From Candidatus Methylophosphatis haderslevensis (GTDB lineage Bacteria; Pseudomonadota; Gammaproteobacteria; Burkholderiales; Rhodocyclaceae), in assembly GCA_016711925.1 (NCBI GenBank), contig JADJSA010000004.1, forward strand, positions 1 through 64,000: 64,000 nucleotides of DNA, written 5' to 3'. The position numbers and the translations under genes were made by a program. This document shows positions 26,673-34,441 of the stretch, in pieces. The notes under the pieces were generated by a model. It was not told the DNA's origin, did no database searches, and was given only the letters and a program-made list of their open reading frames with translations. Each line of letters starts with the position of its first letter. The first letter of the stretch is position 1.

Positions 26673-27431
26673 CTACAAGACATAGCCTTGCAGCCGGCTC
26701 TCGATGATGCGCGGATTGTCGCCGTTGGCGATTCCGACCAGTCCGTCGACCAGCATTTCGCGCAGCGTCACCAGGCGCTGCACATGCGCCTGCAGCTTCT
26801 TCGCCACCGGCAGGAAGATCAGGTTGGCCGAGCCGACGCCATAGATCGTCGCGACAAACGCCACTGCAATGCCGGCACCGAGCTTGGTGGGGTCCGACAG
26901 GTTCTCCATGACGTGGATCAAACCCATCACCGCGCCGAGGATGCCGATCGTGGGCGCATAGCCGCCGGCCGATTCCCACACCTTGGCGGCCAGTTTCATC
27001 TGCTGTTCGTAGTTGTCGATCTCCACTTCCAGCACTTCGCGCAGGTTGTGCGGCTCGACGCCGTCGACCAGCAACTGCAGGCCCTTGCGGGCGAACGGAT
27101 CGGCGATACCGGTGATTTGCCGCTCGAGCGCCAGCAGACCTTCCTTGCGCGATGTCTGGCCCCAGCGCACCACTGCGGCGATCAGATCGGATTGTGCAAG
27201 CATCGGCGGATTGAAAATCCAGCCGCCCATCTTCACCCCGGTGACGAACACCGGCAGCGGGCTTTGCAGCATCACGGCACCCAGCGTGCCGCCGACCACG
27301 ATCAGCAACGCCGTGGGCTGCACCAGCGAACCGATGTGACCCCCCTCGAGCACCTGCCCGCCGACAATCGCCAGCAAGCCGACGATCAGGCCGATCAGGC
27401 TGATCCGGTCGAATATCGGTTTGGACTGCAT
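26673..27431 (-). CDS. motC: Flagellar stator protein MotC (MotA type)
   Basis: 252 residues with the four-helix MotA layout: ISLIGLIVGLLAIVGGQVLE, PTALLIVVGGTLGAVMLQSP, a cytoplasmic loop with Arg/Glu residues, then TIGILGAVMGLIHVMENLSD and GAGIAVAFVATIYGVGSANL. The pore-forming part of the second stator. A sigma-28 promoter lies upstream at 27479-27505. Confidence 0.92.
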   Translation of the reverse strand: MQSKPIFDRISLIGLIVGLLAIVGGQVLEGGHIGSLVQPTALLIVVGGTLGAVMLQSPLPVFVTGVKMGGWIFNPPMLAQSDLIAAVVRWGQTSRKEGLLALERQITGIADPFARKGLQLLVDGVEPHNLREVLEVEIDNYEQQMKLAAKVWESAGGYAPTIGILGAVMGLIHVMENLSDPTKLGAGIAVAFVATIYGVGSANLIFLPVAKKLQAHVQRLVTLREMLVDGLVGIANGDNPRIIESRLQGYVL

Positions 27432-27478
27432 GTTCGGCTCCTTGCGGAGTCTCCTTTTCGCTGCGCCACGGCCTTACA

Positions 27479-27505
27479 TCAACGGCAGCCGCGCCGCGGA
27501 CTTGA
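27479..27505 (-). promoter_or_regulatory. FliA (sigma-28) promoter of motC-PilZ-motD
   Basis: On the minus strand TCAAGTCC, 11 bp, GCCGTTGA, in the gap between fliA and motC, with the start codon 48 bp beyond the -10. The -35 is identical to that upstream of motA. Confidence 0.75.
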
Positions 27506-27539
27506 TCGATCCGGGGACCGACATGCACCGCCGCCTTGC

Positions 27540-28325
27540 TCAGGCCGCGATGCCGCTGGGCGACTTTGCCTTCTTGGTTCCCTTCGGCCGTCCGCGGGTC
27601 TTGGCCACGGCGTTGTCGCCGTCGAACACGCGCGAGCGCAGCCGGGCCACCGCCTGGGTGTGCAACTGGCATACCCGCGATTCCGACACCCCCATCACGT
27701 CGCCGATTTCGCGCAGGTTCAGATCCTCGTCGTAGTACAGGCCCATGACCATCCTTTCGCGCTCGGGCAGTTCCTCGATCGCCTTGACCAGCGACTCGCG
27801 CATGCCCTTCTGGGTCAGGATTTCCAGCGGATCGATCTCGCTGCGCCCGCAGTTGTGCTCGAAGAAGTCGTCATCGTCGGACTCGGTGAAGTCCTCGAAG
27901 TAGACCAGTTGATGGCCGCGCGCCTCGTGCAGCATCTTCTGGTAGTCGGCCAGCGCCATGCCGAGCGCGTCGGCCAGTTCCGACTCGCTCGGCTGGCGGC
28001 CGTGCCTCTGCTCCAGCACGTGGATCGCCGATTCGATGCGCCGCATGTCGCGCCGCAGCGAGCGCGGCAGCCAGTCGTTGTCGCGCAGGCCGTCGAGCAT
28101 CGCGCCGCGGATGCGCTGCACCGCGTAGGTCTCGAACTGCGCGCCGAGCCCTTCCTCGAAGCGGCCGATGGCATCGAGCAGGCCCATCATGCCGTTCTGG
28201 ATCAGATCCTCGACCTCCACGCTGGCCGGCAGCTTGGCCATCAGGTGGTAGGCAATGCGCTTGACCAGCGGCGCAAACTGGGTGACGAGCTGGTCCTTGT
28301 TCAGGGTTCCGGAGGCGTTGTACAT
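27540..28325 (-). CDS. fliA: Flagellar sigma factor FliA (sigma-28)
   Basis: 261 residues, slightly longer than enterobacterial FliA because of a basic tail (TRGRPKGTKKAKSPSG). Region 2 is seen in VEVEDLIQNGMMGLLDAIGR and FETYAVQRIRGAMLDGLRDN; region 4 in LNLREIGDVMGVSESRVCQL. It directs transcription of late flagellar and chemotaxis genes and is inhibited by FlgM. Last gene of the flhA-flhF-flhG-fliA run; motC behind it has its own promoter. Confidence 0.97.
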   Translation of the reverse strand: MYNASGTLNKDQLVTQFAPLVKRIAYHLMAKLPASVEVEDLIQNGMMGLLDAIGRFEEGLGAQFETYAVQRIRGAMLDGLRDNDWLPRSLRRDMRRIESAIHVLEQRHGRQPSESELADALGMALADYQKMLHEARGHQLVYFEDFTESDDDDFFEHNCGRSEIDPLEILTQKGMRESLVKAIEELPERERMVMGLYYDEDLNLREIGDVMGVSESRVCQLHTQAVARLRSRVFDGDNAVAKTRGRPKGTKKAKSPSGIAA

Positions 28326-28362
28326 GGCGAGACCTCGTGAGGTGGGTATGGCGGGGTTCGGG

Positions 28363-29229
28363 TCAGCCCGCGACGCCGTGGGCCGGCGCGGGGGAATTCA
28401 TCAATCCGTTGAAGCCGGCGCGCGCCAGCAACCGGCGCATGCCGCCAGCCGGACGCGGCGCGGGCGCAGCCTCGATCCGTTCGAGCTGGTCGGCGAGCAG
28501 CGCCGCGCCCGCGGCGAGCGCATCCGAGAAGGCGAACGGCTGCCCCTCGCGCGGCACCGGCAGGCTGCCGAAGTCGTCCAGCAGCGCATCGAGCCGATCG
28601 CCGGCCACCCGCTGCAGATTGGCCATCAGCGCCGGCCGCGCGCCGGCATCGCGCAGGCGGGTGAGCACCACGGCGTAGCGCGCATCGGCGCTCCATGCGT
28701 GCAGTTGCTTGAGCAGCAGGTAGCCGTCGGCCAGTCCGGCGGCGGTGCCCTGCACCGCCAGCACGATCTGGCTCGCCGCCCGCGCCAGCAGCGAAAGCCC
28801 GTCGTTGCCGACCGCCGCGCGGATCAGCACGAATTCGGCACCCTGCTCGGCCAGTTCGACACAACGCGCCAGCGCGGCCCGCTCGGCGGCGTCGGCCTCG
28901 CCCAGCGCCGCCGCGGCACGCGCCGCCGGCAGCAGCGAAAGCAGATTCGACACGCGCACCACGGCGCGCGCGATCGGCACGTCGCCGCGCGCCGCCTGCA
29001 GCAGGTCGTAGCGGGTCGCGCACTGCAGCGGCGCGGCTATCGACTGCGCGCCCTCGTGTTCGTCTATCACCAGCACGCGCGCACCGCGCGAGGCGAGTTG
29101 CAGCGCCGCGGCTGCCGCCGCCGCTGCCGAGTCGGCCGGGTTGGCGCTCGCCACCGCGATGACGCGGCGCAGCGGGCTCTTCACCAGGCGGCGCAGGCCG
29201 GCGGCCTGATCGTCATGCCAATTAACCAT
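28363..29229 (-). CDS. flhG: FlhG/FleN-like protein with degenerate P-loop
   Basis: 288 residues from the ATG at 29229, overlapping the end of flhF by 8 bp. The fold follows MinD/FlhG: RRVIAVAS then a helix, RVLVIDEHEG for the Walker A-prime Asp strand, and a later LIRAAVGNDG and VLTRLRDAG. However the deviant Walker A box (KGGVGKT in active FlhG) is replaced by SANPADSAAAAAA at about 28-40, with no Lys or Thr, so ATP binding is unlikely. FlhG normally restrains flagellar number together with FlhF. The strict flhF-flhG-fliA context supports the assignment; the loss of the ATPase site suggests a changed mode of action. Confidence 0.8.
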   Translation of the reverse strand: MVNWHDDQAAGLRRLVKSPLRRVIAVASANPADSAAAAAAAALQLASRGARVLVIDEHEGAQSIAAPLQCATRYDLLQAARGDVPIARAVVRVSNLLSLLPAARAAAALGEADAAERAALARCVELAEQGAEFVLIRAAVGNDGLSLLARAASQIVLAVQGTAAGLADGYLLLKQLHAWSADARYAVVLTRLRDAGARPALMANLQRVAGDRLDALLDDFGSLPVPREGQPFAFSDALAAGAALLADQLERIEAAPAPRPAGGMRRLLARAGFNGLMNSPAPAHGVAG

Positions 29230-30700
29230 GCTGCACCTCGCCGCGCAGGGAGGCCGCACCCGCGCCGCGGCGCGCCGCCAGCAGCAGGCCGGCTTCGTCG
29301 CCGGACAACTGGTGCGGCGAATCGTCGGGCAGTTCCTTGAGCGCGCGATGCAGCAGGTAGGCGCGGTTGGGCAGATGCAGATCCTCGGGCACGCGCTGGC
29401 CGTTGGCGACGTAGAACAGGTCAAGTTCATGGCGGATCGCGACATCGAGCACCGGCGCCAGCGAGGCCGCTTCATCGACCTTGGTCAGCACCGCGCCGGC
29501 CAGGGCCGGGCCGTTGCCCTTGCCGGCATAGGCGCGCACCACGTCGTCTAGCGTGTCGCCGCGCGCCGTGGCGTTGAGCAGCAGCAGCCGGCGCACCTCG
29601 CCGGCGGCATTGAGCATCGCCGCCTGCTCGGCCACCGCCTGGTCGCGCTGGCTCATGCCGACGGTATCGATCAGCACCATGTGCTTGCCGGCCAGATCGC
29701 GCAGCGTCGTGCGCAGATCGACCGCGTCGCGCACCACGTGCACGGTGACGCCGAGAATGCGGCCGTAGATGCGCAGTTGTTCGTGGGCGCCGATCCGGTA
29801 GGAATCGGTGGTGATCAGCGCCAGGTTCTCCGCGCCGTGGCGCACCACGCAGCGCGCGGCGAGCTTGGCGGTGGTAGTGGTCTTGCCGACCCCGGTGGGG
29901 CCGACGATCGCATAGACGCCGCCGCGGTCGATGATGTCGGCATCGGACCTGATCAGCGACAGGCTGCGCGACAGCACCTCGCGCACGCTGTGGCGCGCTT
30001 CGGCCACGCTGGCCTGCGGCGCGACCTGGCCCATCAGATCGCGCGACAACTGGGCCGAGAAGCCGGCTTCGAGCAGATCCGACAGGATTTGGGTGCGCGC
30101 CGGCGCGTTGCGCGACATCTCGCCCCAGGCAAAGCCGGCGAGCTGCATTTCGAGCAGGCCGCGCATCTGGGTCACCTGCGCCGACAATTCGGACATCATG
30201 CGCGCCCCTTCGGTGGCGCCGTCGATGGCGGCCTGGGCCTGCGCCGCCGGTGCCGCACGCTCGCGCGCCGCGGCGGAAGGCGCCGCCGGCTGCGCGTCCG
30301 GCGCGGCCGAGGATTCGGGTTCGATGTCGAGATAGCGCGCCGCGACACTCGCGCCGCGGGTCGCGGCGGCGTTGGCCGGTGCCGCCCGCGGCGCCTCGAC
30401 GCGCCGCGGCTTCCAGGCCTGTGCCTCTATGCCGGGCTTGAAGCGCTTGTCCACGCTGGCCGACAGGCTGACGCGAAAGTCGTCCTCGCCGCCGCTCGCC
30501 TGCGGCTGAGTCTGGCTCTGCGGCTTGGCGGCCGGGCGCGCCGACACCAGCGCGGCAGCCGCTTCCGGCGGCAGGGCGAGTATCTCGACGCCGCCGTCGA
30601 CCTGGCGGTTGGACAGCACGATGGCATCGGCGCCGAGCGCCTCCTTCACCTGACGCAGTGCGTCGCGTGCGGTTTCGCCGAAGAATCTTTTGACATTCAT
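29222..30700 (-). CDS. flhF: Flagellar SRP-like GTPase FlhF
   Basis: 492 residues. N-terminal B domain (MNVKRFFGETARDALRQVKE, LGADAIVLSNRQVDGGVEI), a long Ala/Pro-rich linker to about 160, then the NG domain with GPTGVGKTT (267-275), TTDSYRIGAHEQLRIYGRIL, VLIDTVGMSQRD and LTKVDEAASL. It sets flagellum position and number, with FlhG as partner. ATG overlaps the flhA stop (ATGA) and its end overlaps flhG, so the three are translationally coupled. The linker is longer than in many homologues. Confidence 0.95.
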   Translation of the reverse strand: MNVKRFFGETARDALRQVKEALGADAIVLSNRQVDGGVEILALPPEAAAALVSARPAAKPQSQTQPQASGGEDDFRVSLSASVDKRFKPGIEAQAWKPRRVEAPRAAPANAAATRGASVAARYLDIEPESSAAPDAQPAAPSAAARERAAPAAQAQAAIDGATEGARMMSELSAQVTQMRGLLEMQLAGFAWGEMSRNAPARTQILSDLLEAGFSAQLSRDLMGQVAPQASVAEARHSVREVLSRSLSLIRSDADIIDRGGVYAIVGPTGVGKTTTTAKLAARCVVRHGAENLALITTDSYRIGAHEQLRIYGRILGVTVHVVRDAVDLRTTLRDLAGKHMVLIDTVGMSQRDQAVAEQAAMLNAAGEVRRLLLLNATARGDTLDDVVRAYAGKGNGPALAGAVLTKVDEAASLAPVLDVAIRHELDLFYVANGQRVPEDLHLPNRAYLLHRALKELPDDSPHQLSGDEAGLLLAARRGAGAASLRGEVQHG

Positions 30701-32784
30701 GAGTGGGCTCCGATGAGCGAGGTGACGCGGATGGTGCGCGAGTCGGGTACTTCAGCGTGCGAGAGCACCTTGAGTTGCGGCAGCGAACGGCGCAGGAAGC
30801 GCGACAGCAGCCAGCGCAGGCCTTGCGGCACCAGCAGCACGGCCGGCTGGCCGAGATCTTCCTGGGCGCGCGCGGCGTTGGCGGCGTGGCGAAGCAGCGC
30901 GTCGGCAAGGCCGGGTTCGATGCCGGCGCCATCGCCGCCGGTCGCCACCGCCTGGCCGAGCATGCGTTCGAGCTGCGGATCGAGCGCCAGCACCGACATC
31001 TCGCCAGCGCCCGGGAACAGGCCCTGGACGATCGCCCGGCCGAGCGCGATGCGAATCTGTGCGGTGAGTTCGAGCGGGTCCTGGGTGCGCGGCGCGAATT
31101 CGGCCAGCGTCTCGACGATGGTGCGCATGTCGCGGATGCCGACGCCCTCTTCGAGCAGGTTCTGCAGCACGCGCTGCAGGGCGGCGAGCGAGATCTGCTT
31201 GGGCACCAGATCCTCGACCAGCTTGGGCGATTCCTTGGCGATGTGGTCGAGCAGCGCCTGCGTTTCCTGGCGGCCGAGCAGTTCGGCGGCATGGGTCAGG
31301 ATCACGTGATTGAGGTGGGTGGCGACCACCGTCGCGGCGTCCACCACCGTGTAGCCCAGCGCATTGGCCTGGTCGCGCATGTTGGCGTCGATCCAGATCG
31401 CCGGCAGGCCGAAGGCCGGATCGCTGGTGGCGCGGCCGGGCAGCGTGCCGTTGACCCGCCCCGGATTGATCGCCAGGTGCTGGCCCGGAAAGGCTTCGCC
31501 GGCGCCGATCTCGACACCCTTCAAGGTGATGCGGTAGCCCTGCGGCTTGAGTTCCAGGTTGTCGCGGATATGCACCGGCGCCGAGAGGAAGCCGACATCC
31601 TGGGCGAACTTCTTGCGCAGGCCGCGAATGCGCCGCAACAGCTCGCCGTCCTGCCCCTTGTCGACCAGCGGAATGATGCGGTAGCCGACTTCCAGACCGA
31701 GCACGTCGACCGGCGCCACATCGGACCAGCTGGCTTCGGCCGGTTCGCTGGTCGCGCTGTCGCGGACGGCCTGCACCGGCGCTTCCTGCGCCGCCTGCGC
31801 GGCGCGCTGCTTCATCTTCCAGGCGATCGCGCCGAGGCCGCCGGCGAGCGTCAGGAACACCAGGTTCGGCATGCCCGGGATCAACCCCAGCGTACCGATG
31901 ATGCCAGCCGTGATCGACATGACATTCGGGTCGCGGAAGATCTGCCCGATGAACTGCTCGCCCATGTCGCGGTCGCTGCCGACCCGAGTGACCACCAGGC
32001 CGGCGGCAATCGAGATGATCAGCGCCGGGATCTGCGCCACCAGGCCGTCGCCGATGGTCAGCAGCGTGTATTGCTTGGCCGCGTCGGCCAGCGCCATGTC
32101 GTGCTGGAGCACGCCCACGATGAAACCGCCGATCACGTTGATGAACAGGATGATGATGCCGGCCACCGCGTCACCGCGGACGAACTTCGAGGCACCGTCC
32201 ATCGAGCCGTAGAACTCCGCTTCCTGGCCGACTTCGAGGCGGCGCTTGCGGGCCTCGTCCTCGCCGATCAGCCCGGCGTTGAGGTCGGCGTCGATCGCCA
32301 TCTGCTTGCCCGGCATCGCATCGAGGGTGAAGCGCGCCGCCACTTCCGCGACACGGCCGGCACCCTTGGTGATGACGACGAAGTTGATCACCACCAGGAT
32401 CGCGAACACCACGATGCCCACGGCGTAATTGCCGCCGACCAGGAAGTGGCCGAACGCCTCGATCACCTTGCCGGCGGCATCCGGCCCGCTGTGGCCTTCG
32501 AGCAGCACCACGCGGGTCGAGGCGACGTTGAGCGACAGGCGCAGCAGCGTGGTCACCAGCAGCACCGTCGGGAAGATCGAGAACTCGAGCGCCTGGCGCG
32601 TATACATCGCCACCAGCAGCACCATGATCGAGATGGCGATGTTGAAGGTGAAGAACACGTCAAGCAGCACCGCCGGCAGCGGCAGCACCATCATCGCCAG
32701 GATCATCACGATCAGCAGCGGCGCGGCCAGCACGCGCACGTTGGCGCGGGCGAAGAAGTTCTGCAGGGAAAGGGTGTCGTTCAT
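30697..32784 (-). CDS. flhA: Flagellar type III export gate protein FlhA
   Basis: 695 residues from the ATG at 32784 (MNDTLSLQNFFARANVRVLA). An open stretch of 28 codons upstream is ignored because it is not family-like. Eight N-terminal membrane helices include LPAVLLDVFFTFNIAISIMV, and the FHIPEP-type signature is KGAGRVAEVAARFTLDAMPG with KQMAIDADLNAG. The C-terminal cytoplasmic domain, from about residue 330, forms the nonameric export ring. The stop overlaps the flhF start. Confidence 0.96.
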   Translation of the reverse strand: MNDTLSLQNFFARANVRVLAAPLLIVMILAMMVLPLPAVLLDVFFTFNIAISIMVLLVAMYTRQALEFSIFPTVLLVTTLLRLSLNVASTRVVLLEGHSGPDAAGKVIEAFGHFLVGGNYAVGIVVFAILVVINFVVITKGAGRVAEVAARFTLDAMPGKQMAIDADLNAGLIGEDEARKRRLEVGQEAEFYGSMDGASKFVRGDAVAGIIILFINVIGGFIVGVLQHDMALADAAKQYTLLTIGDGLVAQIPALIISIAAGLVVTRVGSDRDMGEQFIGQIFRDPNVMSITAGIIGTLGLIPGMPNLVFLTLAGGLGAIAWKMKQRAAQAAQEAPVQAVRDSATSEPAEASWSDVAPVDVLGLEVGYRIIPLVDKGQDGELLRRIRGLRKKFAQDVGFLSAPVHIRDNLELKPQGYRITLKGVEIGAGEAFPGQHLAINPGRVNGTLPGRATSDPAFGLPAIWIDANMRDQANALGYTVVDAATVVATHLNHVILTHAAELLGRQETQALLDHIAKESPKLVEDLVPKQISLAALQRVLQNLLEEGVGIRDMRTIVETLAEFAPRTQDPLELTAQIRIALGRAIVQGLFPGAGEMSVLALDPQLERMLGQAVATGGDGAGIEPGLADALLRHAANAARAQEDLGQPAVLLVPQGLRWLLSRFLRRSLPQLKVLSHAEVPDSRTIRVTSLIGAHS

Positions 32785-32854
32785 GGCGCGGGCGGTTTTC
32801 CTATGGCGCCATGATGCGGGGGACTTGAGCCCCGCGATCCGCCAATAAGGCGGG

Positions 32855-32892
32855 AAAAAGGCCGGCAATCCTTGCCGCGCCGGGCCGGCGCG
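32855..32892 (-). terminator. Candidate terminator after flhB
   Basis: On the minus strand, GC-rich inverted pieces (GCCGGCC and GGCAA / TTGCC) are followed by GGCCTTTTT. It lies in the 304-bp flhB-flhA gap (32785-33088), about 200 bp after the flhB stop and 70 bp before the flhA start, so it would end or weaken read-through into flhA. Confidence 0.4.
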
Positions 32893-32954
32893 CGGCGTGC
32901 GTCACGGCGCTTCCGGAACGCCGCCGGACGGCGCGGGAACGCCGTTCGGGCTTC

Positions 32955-33063
32955 CCTGGAAGCCGCACCGGATGGACTTCTCCGGGCATGCCCTGCCAGG
33001 AAGTCCGTGGAATGGGCCGCGCAGCCTTGCCTGCCCGCAGAGCGCCATTCCATGCGGCTCTCA
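32955..33063. repeat. Two facing units of a dispersed intergenic repeat
   Basis: Within the 304-bp flhB-flhA gap. Unit one (from 32955, plus) begins CCTGGAAGCCGCACCGGATG; unit two (33042-33063, minus) reads TGAGAGCCGCATGGAATGGC. The core AGCCGCATGGA is shared with units at 11463 and 44822. No gene was seen in this gap. Confidence 0.5.
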
Positions 33064-33088
33064 GGCCAGTGCCCCTGCTGCGTGCGGA

Positions 33089-34231
33089 TCAGTCCGGGCC
33101 GGGTCCCGGGTCGAGGTCGGGCGGCACCGGCAGATCGGCCGGTTCCTGCGGCGGCAGGCCGCCTTGCGCGATGAAGTGGTTGAGCTGGTACACCCAGGCC
33201 ATCACCTCGGCCACCGCGTTGTAGAGCGCGGCCGGAATCGCTTCACCGATTTCGGTGTGGCGATACAGCGCACGCGCCAGCGGCGGCGCTTCGAGCAGCG
33301 GCACCGAGTTGGCGGCCGCCAGTTCGCGGATGTTCTGCGCGATCAGGTTCATGCCCTTGGCCACCACGCGCGGTGCGCCCATGGCATCGGCATCGTACTT
33401 GAGGGCGACCGCGTAGCGCGTCGGGTTGGTCACCACCACGTCGGCCTTGGGCACCTCGGCCATCATGCGTTTGCGCGCCATCGCCCGCTGCGCGCCGCGG
33501 ATGCGCGCCTTGATCTGCGGATCGCCCTCGGCGTCCTTGGCTTCCTGCTTGAGTTCCTCGCGCGACATCTTGAGTTGCTCGGTGTAGTGCCAGAGCTGCC
33601 AGGGCACGTCGATCGCCGCCAGCAGCGCCAGGCCGAGCAGGATCAGCAGCGTCGCCACCAGCAGCAGGCGAGCGATGCCGGCCAGGCCGACTTCCAGCGG
33701 ACTCGAGGCGAGCGCGAAGATCGCATCGCGCTCATGGCGAATCGCCCAGTAGGCGATGCCGCCGACCAGCAGCGTCTTGAGCACCGCCTTGACCAGTTCC
33801 ACCAGGCTGTCTTTCGAGAACATGCGCGTGATGCCGCGCAGCGGATCGAGTTTGCCGAAATTGGGCGCCAGCGGCTTGGTGGTGAAGTTCCAGCCGCCGA
33901 TGGCAAAGCGCCCGAGCAGCGCCGCGGCGATGGTCAGGCCGAGCAGCGGCGCGCAGGTGATCAGGGCCGACAGCGCGGCGTCGAACAGCGCGCGGACCAT
34001 CGCGTCCGGGTCGAAGGCAGCACTACGCTCGAGTTGCAGGCCGTGGCGCAACAGGCTTTGCGTGTGCTGCGTCATCCACTGCCCGAACACCCACAGACCG
34101 CCGACGCCGGCGATCAGCACCAGAAACGTCGATAGCTCCTTCGAGTGCGGAACCTGTCCTTCGTCGCGCGCTTCGGTGAGACGCTTGCTCGATGGGGCTT
34201 CTGTCTTTTCGAGGTCGCTGCCGTCGGCCAC
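33089..34231 (-). CDS. flhB: Flagellar export switch protein FlhB
   Basis: 380 residues from a GTG at 34231. Four membrane helices (LSTFLVLIAGVGGLWVFGQW and others) are followed by the cytoplasmic domain with MSREELKQEAKDAEGDPQIK and ADVVVTNPTRYAVALKYD. The self-cleavage site is NPTR (269-272) instead of the common NPTH; Asn269 and Pro270, which drive the cleavage, are kept. The Pro-rich C-terminal tail (PADLPVPPDLDPGPGPD) is likely disordered. FlhB switches export from hook to filament subunits. Confidence 0.95.
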   Translation of the reverse strand: MADGSDLEKTEAPSSKRLTEARDEGQVPHSKELSTFLVLIAGVGGLWVFGQWMTQHTQSLLRHGLQLERSAAFDPDAMVRALFDAALSALITCAPLLGLTIAAALLGRFAIGGWNFTTKPLAPNFGKLDPLRGITRMFSKDSLVELVKAVLKTLLVGGIAYWAIRHERDAIFALASSPLEVGLAGIARLLLVATLLILLGLALLAAIDVPWQLWHYTEQLKMSREELKQEAKDAEGDPQIKARIRGAQRAMARKRMMAEVPKADVVVTNPTRYAVALKYDADAMGAPRVVAKGMNLIAQNIRELAAANSVPLLEAPPLARALYRHTEIGEAIPAALYNAVAEVMAWVYQLNHFIAQGGLPPQEPADLPVPPDLDPGPGPD

Positions 34232-34398
34232 GCCCGCGCTCCGTCAATTGGGGGAGCCCCATTATTGCCGCGGCGAGGGGCGCGGCGGCGGCCGATCAGA
34301 GGGCGAAATCCCCGGCAATTCGACCATGCGGCAGACGGAAATGCCGCATCGATACGCGCAGCGGGCGATGCGCGATACAGCCGGCCGCCAATGCGCAA

Positions 34399-34419
34399 GC
34401 CCCCGCTGCTGGCGGGGGC
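34399..34419 (-). terminator. Rho-independent-like hairpin after the 34442 MCP gene
   Basis: An 8-bp stem GCCCCCGC / GCGGGGGC with a 5-base loop, 23 bp after the MCP stop on the minus strand. The tail is CTTGCGC, so the T-run is poor. Confidence 0.5.
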
Positions 34420-34441
34420 CTGCGGTGCTTCGTTGCGCCGC

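Noticed and set aside
30703..32814. Plus-strand open frame of 703 codons opposite flhA
   Set aside because: Antisense of a clear flhA; His/Arg/Asp-rich nonsense composition.
32795..32822. Sigma-28-like site before flhA (minus strand TCAAGTCC then GCGCCATA)
   Set aside because: The -35 matches the motA and motC sites exactly, but the -10 box is wrong and flhA must be made before FliA is active.
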